Below are positions 13,301 to 23,100 of a stretch of 64,000 nt of DNA, one piece after another. The stretch covers positions 1,612,001 through 1,676,000 of the forward strand of contig NC_047073.1 in the NCBI RefSeq assembly GCF_902459465.1, read 5' to 3'. The notes below the pieces were generated by a model. That model was given only the letters and a program-made list of their open reading frames with translations. It was not told the origin of the DNA and ran no database searches. A program made the translations under genes and the position numbers. The first letter of the stretch is position 1; each line of letters opens with the position of its first letter. The DNA comes from Asterias rubens (Eukaryota; Echinodermata; Asteroidea; Forcipulatida; Asteriidae).

Positions 13301-15872
13301 TTGAAGCGCCTTGAGTGTCACGTCACTAAGTGACGGATATGAGTGCAGTCCGGAGGTTGTTGGTTCAAACACCCCTCTAGTCAATTTTTCTTTGTTCGAC
13401 CCGGAAAAAAAAATATGTGTACTGAGGAAAAAATCTGTTGCACAAAACAAACAGGCATAACACCCAACAAACATACCAACAAACAGACTATCAGACAAAA
13501 CCCTACAAAGAAACTAACAATACAAGGTATTTACTTACAGTGAGTGTTAAATATTGCCATGATTCTTTAACTGTTCCACAGTTTGAACATTTTATCTGAA
13601 ACATAAAGAAAACAGCAATACCATTACAATACCATTACAAACAGTCATAACATTGAAGAAAATGGAAAAAACAAAACAAACAAACATGTGATATCCCTAA
13701 GAGACTCGTTTTTATGCAAAAGTTAACAAAGGGGTGTGTGGTGTAATCTTACGCCAAATATGCAAGAAAACACCTAGGCAAACCCCTTTATTTGTGATGA
13801 GTGCAAAATTGGAGAAAATTAAAAAAAAACAAAAAAACAAGCGATATCCCTAAGAGTAAGACACCCAATTTTAGCAAGGGTTTGTGCAATCTGCAGCCAC
13901 CAATGCCAAAAAAGCACTGAGGTAAACCCATTTTACTAGTGATGAGTGTAACTGGGTTCTTATTTAAATGACTTGCACAACACACTTTTAGAACTTTACA
14001 TCTCGTCAGAAGGATGAGGCAATAAGAGACTTGGTTTCTTGCTTAAAGGCACTGGACACTATTGGTTATTACTCAAAATAACTGCTTAAAGGCACTGGAC
14101 ACTATTGGTTATTACTCAAAATAACTGCTTAAAGGCACTGGACACTATTGGTTATTACTCAAAATAACTGCTTAAAGGCACTGGACACTATTGGTTATTA
14201 CTCAAAATAACTGCTTAAAGGCACTGGACACTATTGGTTATTACTCAAAATAACTGCTTAAAGGCACTGGACACTATTGGTTATTACTCAAAATAACTGC
14301 TTAAAGGCACTGGACACTATTGGTTATTACTCAAAATAACTGCTTAAAGGCACTGGACACTATTGGTTATTACTCAAAATAACTGCTTAAAGGCACTGGA
14401 CACTATTGGTTATTACTCAAAATAACTGCTTAAAGGCACTGGACACTATTGGTTATTACTCAAAATAACTGCTTAAAGGCACTGGACACTATTGGTTATT
14501 ACTCAAAATAACTGCTTAAAGGCACTGGACACTATTGGTTATTACTCAAAATAACTGCTTAAAGGCACTGGAAACTATTGGTTATTACTCAAAATAACTG
14601 CTTAAAGGCACTGGACACTATTGGTTATTACTCAAAATAACTGCTTAAAGGCACTGGACACTATTGGTTATTACTCAAAATAACTGCTTAAAGGCACTGG
14701 ACACTATTGGTTATTACTCAAAATAACTGTTGGCCAAAACACTTACTTGGTAACTAGCAATGAGCTAAAACATTGGAGTATAAACGGTTGGAGTACAAAA
14801 CATTATGAGAAATGGCTCTCTCTGAAGTAACATTGTTTTTGAGAAAGAGGTAAATTCTCACCCAAGTATTAAAAGACTTCAGGTCTGAAACCTTTTTCAG
14901 GCATCTTAAAGCACACAAATTTCTACAACAAGGGTGTATTTTTCTTTCATAATATCCTCTTGCAACTTCAATTACCAAACGAGTCAAAAATTTCACAGGT
15001 TTGTTATTTTATGTGTACATTGTATGTTGGGATACACCAAGTGAGAATAATGGCCTGTGACCATTACCGATTGTGTCCAATGTCTTTAAGAACTTTGGCC
15101 TAAGTGTCAAGACCAGTACTCAGTCCCACACTCTGATGGCACATACTCTGATGATAGGAAACACCAAAGCTATGTGCGCTAGACCTTGTCTACTTGGCTG
15201 CGACATGCCACATGCCATTTTTTGTTTTTATTCAAATAAAATAAAAATTCAAAAAGGTATTCCCTGCTTCTTACCTTGACATACCATCGGAAGTCTTCCC
15301 CATCTGGTTGTAAATTTGTTACATTCTCAAGATTGGCTTTAATCTGAAGCCCAATTTTCTGAAAGAATAATTTTGTGTAAAGAACACAATTCATTAATTT
15401 TGGTCTACACCCATGTGTTAGCACTGTATACTCAGTATAGAGTCTCAGTAATATTGCTGAGACTGATTGCAAATAATCTTGATAAAGTGATTTGATTGGC
15501 TAGACTGGTGCCCCAACACATGATGTCATCAAAGTTGTTAGTAGTTTTGTCATGCATACTTTATTACCACATTTATCTGAACCTGTTAGGATTTTCAAGT
15601 TTCAAATTATTATTTTTATTTGTTCGTTGCTTGTTGCTCATAGAAAACCTTAAAATTTGCATATATGAAAAGTTTTTTTAAAATTTAGCTGATTGTCAGA
15701 AAAATAAAGCCACACCATTGGGAAGACATGACTGGATTTACCCATATTTGCCGATATAAAACCTCCAACTATGCAGCTGTTTAAGTAGGTACCTGAACAC
15801 AAGTTTTAATTATTTGTATAAATTAACTCATTGTAACTTCACATAAACAGGCACAAACAAACCTACCACCAT
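10346..15872 (-). CDS. czib: CXXC motif-containing zinc-binding protein (C1orf123/UPF0587 family)
   Basis: Seven coding exons on the minus strand: 15872-15867 (only Met-Val), 15358-15275, 13595-13539, 12864-12783, 11934-11825, 10655-10593, 10426-10346. Their sum is 483 nt, i.e. 160 residues plus stop, the same length as human CZIB. The start follows the family pattern ([14 protein letters not shown]; human begins MGKIALQLKATLEN). Two Cys pairs, C33/C36 (CSNC) and C67/C70 (CKMC), form the expected zinc site. Conserved blocks [37 protein letters not shown] and WADYDEK are intact. The family is small, soluble and of poorly known function; zinc binding is established. The gene is divergent from the zinc transporter at 18441. 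Its large introns hold several repeats, including the 16 x 43 bp array. Confidence 0.97.
11281..11398. mobile_element. Hairpin MITE family Q
   Basis: GGATTTCACAAAGAGT at the left is inverted as ACTCTTTGTGAAATCGACC at the right, with TCCTAACT/AGGACGAGT motifs inside. Copies at 22506-22670 and 40457-40622. Confidence 0.75.
11436..11778. mobile_element. MITE family G with long inverted termini
   Basis: The termini AAAGGAACACGTTGCCTTGG and its inverse extend inward for roughly 100 bp. Second copy at 16071-16315. Confidence 0.85.
12069..12300. mobile_element. MITE family H
   Basis: Starts TAGCTTCCCTGGGTCGACCC and ends with the inverse (GACCCGGGAAGCTAAT). Second copy at 27603-27840. GC-rich relative to its surroundings. 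Confidence 0.8.
13688..13950. repeat. Diverged tandem duplication in czib intron
   Basis: Two related stretches share GATATCCCTAAGAG (13690 and 13845) and a GCAAACCCC/GTAAACCCA ending, about 155 bp apart. No coding signal. Confidence 0.5.
14041..14728. repeat. 43-bp tandem array, 16 copies, nearly identical
   Basis: The unit begins GCTTAAAGGCACTGGACACT and repeats exactly every 43 bp from 14041 to 14728 (688 bp = 16 x 43). By eye the only difference is one C-to-A change near 14571 (GGAAAC for GGACAC). The unit equals the end of the dispersed MITE family in this window. Confidence 0.97.
14041..15098 (-). mobile_element. MITE-like element with one terminus expanded into a tandem array
   Basis: A roughly 370-bp element of the 'TTAAAGGCACTGGACACTATTGG' type lies at 14729-15098 and ends near 15090 with the inverted terminus (GTGTCCAATGTCTTTAA). 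Its other terminus is the repeated unit of the adjoining 43-bp array. It sits in czib intron 2. See the family entry for other copies. Confidence 0.8.
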
Positions 15873-15934
15873 GGTTTTGAGTTTAGGATTCTTCTCACAG
15901 TAGCAACATGTATACACAGAGCTGGTTTGATCTG

Positions 15935-17300
15935 CAGGAAGAAAGCTAGCTGTGAGTAGAAGATAGAACTGTAGATAAAAGAGATTCAAAACTATTATAC
16001 AATTAAATATTAATAATAATGAATGAAAATTTAATATTATTTATAGCACCAGTCCGGGGTATCCAGAAATTAAAGGAACACTTTGCCTTGGATCGGTCGA
16101 GTTGGTCTTTGAAAAGCGTGTGTAACCGTTTGATATAAAACGCATATGGGTAGAAAGATGTTGTAAAACCTCGCAATTTCGAGGCAAATTTGTGTGGATC
16201 ATTGTATTCTACTTTTAAAACATCTTTCCAACCATATGCATTTTATAAAAAACGGTTACAAACGTATTTTATAGACCAACTCGTCCAATCCAAGGCAACG
16301 TGTTCCTTTAATTTGGGCACTGTCACAACAATGTGAACTAAATAATTTAGTAAGTTTTTGCGCATACAAGTAACACTATCACAACACACCTCTTGCTTGT
16401 TGTCGTTCTGTATTCTGGTTGGCTGAAACACGGTCATGTGGGGTGAACTATGGTCTAGTGATCGCCACATTTTGCGGGAATAGTGCCCGCCAGGCACTAG
16501 TTTTTCAAAAAAGTGCCTGGTTACAGCGCCCTCTCTTGACTTAAACTGTTACTAGCAACTACAAAACTTCCTTTTTTTCCCCATATTTCTGTTCTTATTT
16601 CACATTTAAGACCGAGTTGTGTTATAAAACAATTGGCTGGCATAATTTGGTAACTAGTATATTTATTTTCCCCCTCTACTCTCGGGCCTGTGAGTGACCA
16701 TGGGAGGGGCTTATTTCCCGAGGCCGAATAGGTCTTCTGGTCACTCCATTCAAAGTCCCTCGGGGAAAAGACGTACACTAGTTACACTGGTTAGTGGTTA
16801 CCTCATTGCCAGTCAGTAGTACTTCCGTACTAGTGTAGTAGTACTTAGTACTACTATTACTACTAGTACTACGGTAGTACGTAGTACAGCTACAGGCTTT
16901 ATCAATATGAAATTTCTCGACTCTACCACCATTTATGGCATGGTCTACCCTCTCGAGCTCAGCGACTATTTCTACCTCCATGCTCAGATCAGAGGCAGAC
17001 CACACTCCTCAGTGGTACTGTACTACTAGTACTACTGTCACTGACAGACGTCCTATGTATCTCACTATCAATCATCAGTCATCACCATACATAGTCATAG
17101 ACATGATATTGATAGAGAAAGGTCTACCAATCCATGGCATAATTAGCCCCCCCCCCCCAGGGCTAGGTATGCAGGATGACCACTGTCTGATCTGATGACC
17201 CATCATGGATGACCATACACCCATGACGAGAGACTAGTTTAGAAGTGTGGTCAAAGTGCAAAAAGGGGATGCACCCGGACTTGTTGCAGCTCACCTACTG
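15935..17300. other. Divergent intergenic region between czib and the ZIP transporter
   Basis: Contains a MITE at 16071-16315, a palindrome-rich GTAGTAC/TAGTACTA cluster at 16805-16887 with a second block at 17011-17036, and a C-run at about 17149-17158. No gene recognised. The region upstream of 15872 should hold the czib promoter. Confidence 0.6.
16805..17036. repeat. GTAC/TAGTAC palindromic cluster
   Basis: Dense repeats of AGTACT, TAGTAC and GTAGTAC at 16805-16887 and 17011-17036, able to form several small hairpins. Confidence 0.7.
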
Positions 17301-17366
17301 TGTGCGCACGTACGGTGGGTCGTGTGCACTGCTGACTGTGTGTGTAGTATACGAAATTCGTGTGCA
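17270..17366. promoter_or_regulatory. Cluster of metal-response-element-like cores (TGCRCNC)
   Basis: Four matches to the MRE core TGCRCNC (target of the zinc sensor MTF-1) on either strand within 97 bp: TGCACCC 17270-17276, TGCGCAC 17303-17309 (also matching in reverse at 17302-17308), and reverse GTGTGCA at 17322-17328 and 17360-17366. They lie just upstream of the putative first exon of a zinc transporter. The matches are seen; the function is inferred. Confidence 0.45.
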
Positions 17367-17379
17367 GATTAGACACTCA

Positions 17380-18440
17380 CTTCATCCACGACAACTAAAC
17401 TACACAGTGCAAAGTTTTCCGATGAAAATGCACAGAAGTAAGTATCTTTCATTCAAACCATTGGTATCCTAGTGACTGCTCATATGAGTGATACAATAAT
17501 TGAATTAAACTTTACCTTTTAGAGGCATTTTAAATGAATATTTACCTTGTTTGTGCGAGGTTCCAATGTGCACGTAGCATGCACGTATCACTTACAACAA
17601 GTAGTTTGGTGCCCTTATAGGTAAAATACAAAGAGTCGTTTAGTTACTTCTCGGTACCAGACATAGGCAGAAGTGGAAATTTTGTGGGAAGTAACAAAAA
17701 AGTTTTGAAATTTAGCTGTTGTCAGCAAATAAAGCCTTTTCATTGAACAAACGTAAGTGGATTTTGATCTGAACACTTATAGGGATAGAAAAAGTGGTAT
17801 TTTAAAAGCTTTTATCTCAGTATAGTGTCAGAGCAGAGGACAGGACTTTGGAAATATCTGAACTGAGTGTAGTGTGTAGTAGAACTATGTGCAGTGTAGA
17901 ACAATCAACCACACTCAACAAAGAAGAAGTAATTATGTAAATATTTAAGCTTATTTTTATCAATAAATTATTGGAAATTTGTTGTTTCCAACTGTCATAT
18001 AAGCTTCCTTTATTTAGGGCGAATTAAATCCATACTTCTCTGGAAAGGTTGACAGAATTTATACATCGAAAGGCATAGTTTTAAAAGTGTAAACAAACCA
18101 TTGTTAAAAAAAAATTAAAACAATGTGGCACTGCGAGTAGAAATGGAACTTTTTCTTGGTAATTGTCAATCCCTTTTGGTCGACCTAAGTTTTTATTTAA
18201 TTGTGAAGTTAACTCTAATTTTATTACTGTTTTATTTCAGTGCGGATGACGGGTGAAAACCAATTGCTATAAACTGTACCACCGAATTGATGTCACTTAT
18301 CTTTCAGAGAGAAATCAGTTTTTGTTTAATTGCAAGTAGTCAAAAAAAGAACACATCGATTTCAACGAGTTGTCACAATGGAGTTTAGAAAAACTATTTC
18401 ATCTTGTGAGGCAATGTAGCGTTTGGAAAGTATCGCTGTT
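17380..18440 (+). other. Probable 5' UTR exons of the ZIP transporter
   Basis: A consensus donor (GTAAGTATC) follows 17437, and a pyrimidine-rich acceptor (TTTATTTCAG) ends at 18240, before the exon carrying the start codon. The transcription start is unknown. If spliced so, an ATG near 17422 opens a 14-codon uORF that crosses the junction. Confidence 0.5.
18378..18419 (+). promoter_or_regulatory. 13-codon upstream ORF in the ZIP transporter leader
   Basis: ATG at 18378 and TAG at 18417-18419, in the same frame as and 21 nt before the main start. It could lower translation of the main CDS. Confidence 0.5.
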
Positions 18441-19592
18441 ATGAAGACAACAGAATTTATCCCACCATCAAAAATGACGATGGACCCGTCCCACAGTAGC
18501 AATATGAAGCTACTGCTTCTGCAGCTGACTTGTATGATAGCCGTGTTCCTGATCACCCTAGCCGGGGCACTCCTTCCCCTTAAAGTGATCAAGACAAATA
18601 AGTCGATTCCCCTCAGTCGTCGTTTACGCTCGGAGAAGATATTGAGTTTCAGTAACTGCTTGGCAGGAGGTGTGTTTCTTGCGACTTGCTTCCTTGGGCT
18701 TCTCCCGTCCGCCAGGGAGAAGTTCCAGGAGGTTTTCGAGGCAAGGAACATTACGGTGAAGTATCCAATTTGTGAGGCCGTCGTGATCATGGGATTTTTT
18801 CTTATTTTGACATTTGAGCAGCTGGCATTGTCCATGCAGCAGTACTGGCAGGGCGCGAGAAAGGACAAACCCATTCCCATGATTAATATTGAAGCGAGTC
18901 TAGAATCTACCAAAGAAGATGGGAAGGTCAAGATCGACACTGATCACGAGGATGAGGAGGAGGATTTGGATTTGTTCAACCGAGACTCAGACAAACAACC
19001 CATGTTAAGCTCGTCCAATCATCACTCAAGTAATGGAGGTCGTTTCAGGGTCAAAGGTCATCACCCCGATGAAGCTGGCGATGCTGAAAATGGACACCAT
19101 TCCCACGAAGATGGACACAGTCACCTAGGCAACATAAATAACACCGGGTTGCTACGGTCCCTCATCCTTCTCTTCGCTCTTTCAACACATTCCGTCTTTG
19201 AGGGTATGGCTCTTGGTCTACAGGAGGACATCAAGAGTATAGTGTACCTCCTCGTCGCAATGCTCGCCCACGAGAGCCTCGCTGCCTTCGCCCTCGGTGC
19301 GAGCCTCATCAAGAACTCCGTCAACACCTACATGTTCATCGTTTACGGCGTGGTTTTCGCGGGGATGATACCGTGCGGGATCGCGCTCGGGCTCTGGATC
19401 CGCGCCTCACCCGGATTCGGGGCAATTGTCTGCTCGGCCGTCATGCAAGCCCTGGCGGCTGGAATCTTCATTTTCGTCACATTTTTCGAGATATTGAATC
19501 ATGAGTTTGAGGTGCACATGGATAGACCTCAGAAGATTGCCTTTGCCGTTTTGGGTTATGTGATTCTAGCTGCTTTGGAAGCTGTTGGATGA
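18441..19592 (+). CDS. ZIP-family (SLC39A1-3-like) zinc transporter
   Basis: Uninterrupted CDS of 383 residues. The ATG at 18441 is the first in frame after the TAG at 18417. ZIP proteins bring Zn2+ (and related metals) into the cytosol. Predicted membrane segments lie near residues 23-46, 67-89, 112-134, 238-260, 265-290, 298-318, 330-350 and 364-382. The loop between segments 3 and 4 is long, acidic, then His-rich (HH, GHHSHEDGHSH, about 193-230), as expected for metal handling. Signature residues are present in HSVFEGMALG (250-259) and HESLAAFALG (277-286), the latter an HE pair in the metal site. The fold and motif place it in the ZIP II (SLC39A1/2/3) group; the exact orthologue is not resolved. 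No intron lies inside the CDS, unlike every other gene here. Confidence 0.93.
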   Translation: MKTTEFIPPSKMTMDPSHSSNMKLLLLQLTCMIAVFLITLAGALLPLKVIKTNKSIPLSRRLRSEKILSFSNCLAGGVFLATCFLGLLPSAREKFQEVFEARNITVKYPICEAVVIMGFFLILTFEQLALSMQQYWQGARKDKPIPMINIEASLESTKEDGKVKIDTDHEDEEEDLDLFNRDSDKQPMLSSSNHHSSNGGRFRVKGHHPDEAGDAENGHHSHEDGHSHLGNINNTGLLRSLILLFALSTHSVFEGMALGLQEDIKSIVYLLVAMLAHESLAAFALGASLIKNSVNTYMFIVYGVVFAGMIPCGIALGLWIRASPGFGAIVCSAVMQALAAGIFIFVTFFEILNHEFEVHMDRPQKIAFAVLGYVILAALEAVG

Positions 19593-20166
19593 TGATGTGG
19601 GGGGCAGGAGCTCTGCTGATCAGGGCCCAAATTCTTGGCTCTCCTTACTTTTGATTTGATTTAGATTTGATTACAGTAAGCAAACAGTTGGCATTTGCGG
19701 ACGCAGGGAATTATGCGCTTGGTCAAGCATATTTCATGGGTTAGTGGGGAATCTTGGCTTGTGCGTGTGCATACTCCATGTTACTAGGCATTCTACGCTT
19801 ACACAGCTACCGCTGAAATTTTATGCTTGCCGTGCAAGCGGAGAATGGTGATCGTAAGCGCAGGATTCGGCGGTAAGCAGAGCCATGAAATTGGGCCCAG
19901 GTTTTTGCACTCTCCAACGCTGTTAAAGGCTAACTAACCAATGAGTTTTTATTGCCATTAATTTTTAAAAGTGCTTACCAAATGATAACCTTCTGTTTAA
20001 AGAAGAAATATCAAAGTTTGTCTTTAATAATAGTTGAAGTTACTCTTCGACACTTCCCCCTCTCAAATTATTTGTATGAATGTCGGATTGCCCAGTAACA
20101 CAGCATAAAATTTCATAAAATTTATGTATAAATTGTCTGTAAATCTTTTGAACCAAAATAAGTGTT

Positions 20167-20172
20167 AATAAA
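20167..20172 (+). promoter_or_regulatory. Polyadenylation signal for the ZIP transporter
   Basis: AATAAA 575 bp after the stop codon. A repeat of the 'GGGCCCAATTTCATGGC' family lies in the 3' UTR at 19655-19902. Confidence 0.55.
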
Positions 20173-20179
20173 GTAAACG

Positions 20180-23100
20180 AAACAAAAGGTGACGATTAAA
20201 ACTGAAAATATTGGTTTCTTGAGGGTTAAAGACAACTCTGGTAGTTTTACCAAAATATTTGAAGGTGCAATAAAGCAATGGACAAAATTATGCTGAGATT
20301 TTTATTAACGAAAAAAATTCTTATTTGTAAATTTCAGATGTTTTTTTTAATGACAGAACAAATAATATTCTTTCTTTTACATTATTTAATTTATACCGTG
20401 TGCCTTATAATTTTGTACTGTTTAATACTATGAATTTTCCAGCTTATTTCAGCCGATTTCTTATACAAAAAGTTCTTTTGCATCTTAAAATATGAATTTG
20501 TATACCTGGAATTTGTCATTGCATTTTTATACTTTAATGGTTTTAAAAGGAAGTTAAAATGTTCTCAAATTTTCTGATAACACAAAATAAACCTCAAAGC
20601 GTTAAAATTTTATTTACTTCATTCTGAATTAAAATATTTTTATTCAGTTAAAACGAAGGTAGAAACAGAGGTAAAGAGAGCAGAGCATTCAGGCCTGATG
20701 CTTTTACTAAGGCAAAAGGGGCAATTGCCACCATGCCTCTAGCCTTGTTGCCCCTTGAAATGTTCCAATAGAAATTTACAATTTCCTCCTACGGGTGCCC
20801 TTTACAAAGGAGAAGCACCTTTGTGCCCTTGATCTTTCTTTCAAGAACAAAAAGTCTGATGCTTCACCGAGGCAACAGAAGCAATCGCCTCCATGCCTCC
20901 GGGGCCCAATTTAATAAAGTCTGTAAGCACAAAAACCTGCTAAGCACAAAAAAAAAAATTACCAGCCTAAATTACATTGAAGTTTCGCTGTTGTGACTGG
21001 TACCCGACTCAATTTTTGCTTAACAGCTTTATGACATTGGGCACTGGTCATTGCCTTGTTGCCCATACTATAGATACAAATTTACAATTTCCTCCTAGAG
21101 GTGTCCTGTACAAAGGAGCAGCGCCTTGGTGCCCTTACACATTCAAGAACAAACCATCAGGCCTGAGCATTACTCATAAAAATTGTTATTAAATATACAT
21201 GATACTTTTATACATTTCTTATCAGGGTAGGGAAGTATCCCACAGAATTTGCTGAGCTGAACAATTTACTTAGCAAACAGTTATCTTTTAACCCCTCCTA
21301 TTGTCTGACCACTCTGTACCAACCGCAACGGTATTAACTGATAAAGGCCTTTAGACACTATCTCAAGTTTTGATCCATGGACAAAAAATACACGGTTCCA
21401 ATTGGTGTTGACTTCCAAAAAGTTCACAGCAGGGTTCAAATCAGGGCTCAATTTCAATGGCTCTGCTAATCGTTAAAAACACTGGACACTGTTGGTAATT
21501 GTCAAAGACCAGTCTTCTCACTTGGTGTGTCTCAACATACATATATATGCATAAAATAACAAACCTGTGAAAACTTGAGCTCAATTGGTCGTCGAATTTA
21601 CGAGATAATAGTGAAAGAAAAAAACACCCTTGTCACACGAAGCTGTGTGCTTTCAGTTGCTTGATTTTGAGACCTCAAATTCTAAATCTGTGATCTCGAA
21701 AATCAAATTCGTGGGAAGTTACTTCTTCCTCGAAACCTATTTTACTTCAGAGGGAGCCGTTTCTCACAATGTTTTATACAATCAACCTCTCCCCATTACT
21801 CGTTGCCAAGTAAGGTTTTAATAATTATTTTGAGTAACCAATAGTGTCCACTGCCTTTAATTTCTATCTACAGGATTCCAAATGTTATCTTGCATACGCG
21901 GTGGGCTTGGTCCACTTTCATAGTGAAGCTTAAAGGCAGTGGACACTATTGGTAATTACTCAAAATAATTTTTAACGTCCGATCCAAGGCAACGTGTTCC
22001 TTTAAGTAGCTCTATGAAATTGGGCCCTGGTGATGAAGACAACACTTGCCTTTCATATTTGAGGCTTAGCTAGTGCTACCCTTAACAAATACAAATATCA
22101 TGCAGATCAGTTCTCCTATGCAGTGCTAATTACTTTTTTGAGGGAAAAGGGATTAATTTAACAGTGGGCTGAAAAATGCTGGTACTAAAAATAGCGTAAG
22201 AGGCACTCGACACTTTTGGTAATTACTCAAAATAATTAATGGCATAAAAAGCGTACTTGCTAACGAGCAATGAAGAGCTGTTGATACTATAAAACATTGT
22301 GAGAAAGTTTTTGAGTTAGAGTTCTCATTCAAATAGGCATCTGAAAGCAAACAAATTTGTGCAACAAGGGTGTTTTTTCTTTCATTATTATCTTGAACTT
22401 GACCAATTGAGTAAAACTTTCACAGATTAGTAATTTTATGCATTTGTTGGAATTCACTAAGTGAGAATACTGGTCTTTGACAATTACCAAAGGTGTCCAG
22501 CCGTTGATTTCACCAAACTCATCCTAACTTGGGATTAATACTAGGATTTAGGACGAGTTAAGTTCCCTATCTGAAAGTGTATGACGCATTGAACCCATCC
22601 TAAGTTAGGACGGGTTACTCGTCCTAACTCGAGATAGGATTAATCCTAGCATTTTGTGAAATCGGCCGCAGTGCCTTTAAACTCTTATGAAAATAACGTC
22701 AGTAAGTTCCACTTTGTACAAAGAAAGTTACTCTCTTTAAGATTACAAAATAAGGAATATACACAGTATACATTATAAACGATTGTACTACAGACATCCG
22801 TCTGTTAAATTTCTTACATTGTACATGGTATTTTATATACACCGGCCCAAAGTTCACTAGACCAGGGGTGCGTTCCACTTGCGCAAACATATCGCAACCA
22901 TACACGCAAACATTTTTTATCATTGGAATGATCGGTTGCCCCCTCGTGTGTGGTATGAAGATGGCAACACCGTATAAAGATTTTTTGTAACATTGGTTTG
23001 TGATGTATTGAAGGTTCTTGTTTGTACATCATGACACCGACTGATTAAGTGGTTATTTCAACTCCACCTGACTGCGTTATTTTCACCGAAAACACACTGT

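Noticed and set aside
18423-18440. Upstream TTG as start of the ZIP transporter
   Set aside because: Non-AUG; the ATG at 18441 is the first after an in-frame stop and suits the family.
18362-18940. Minus-strand 192-codon open frame
   Set aside because: Shadow of the ZIP transporter CDS on the opposite strand.
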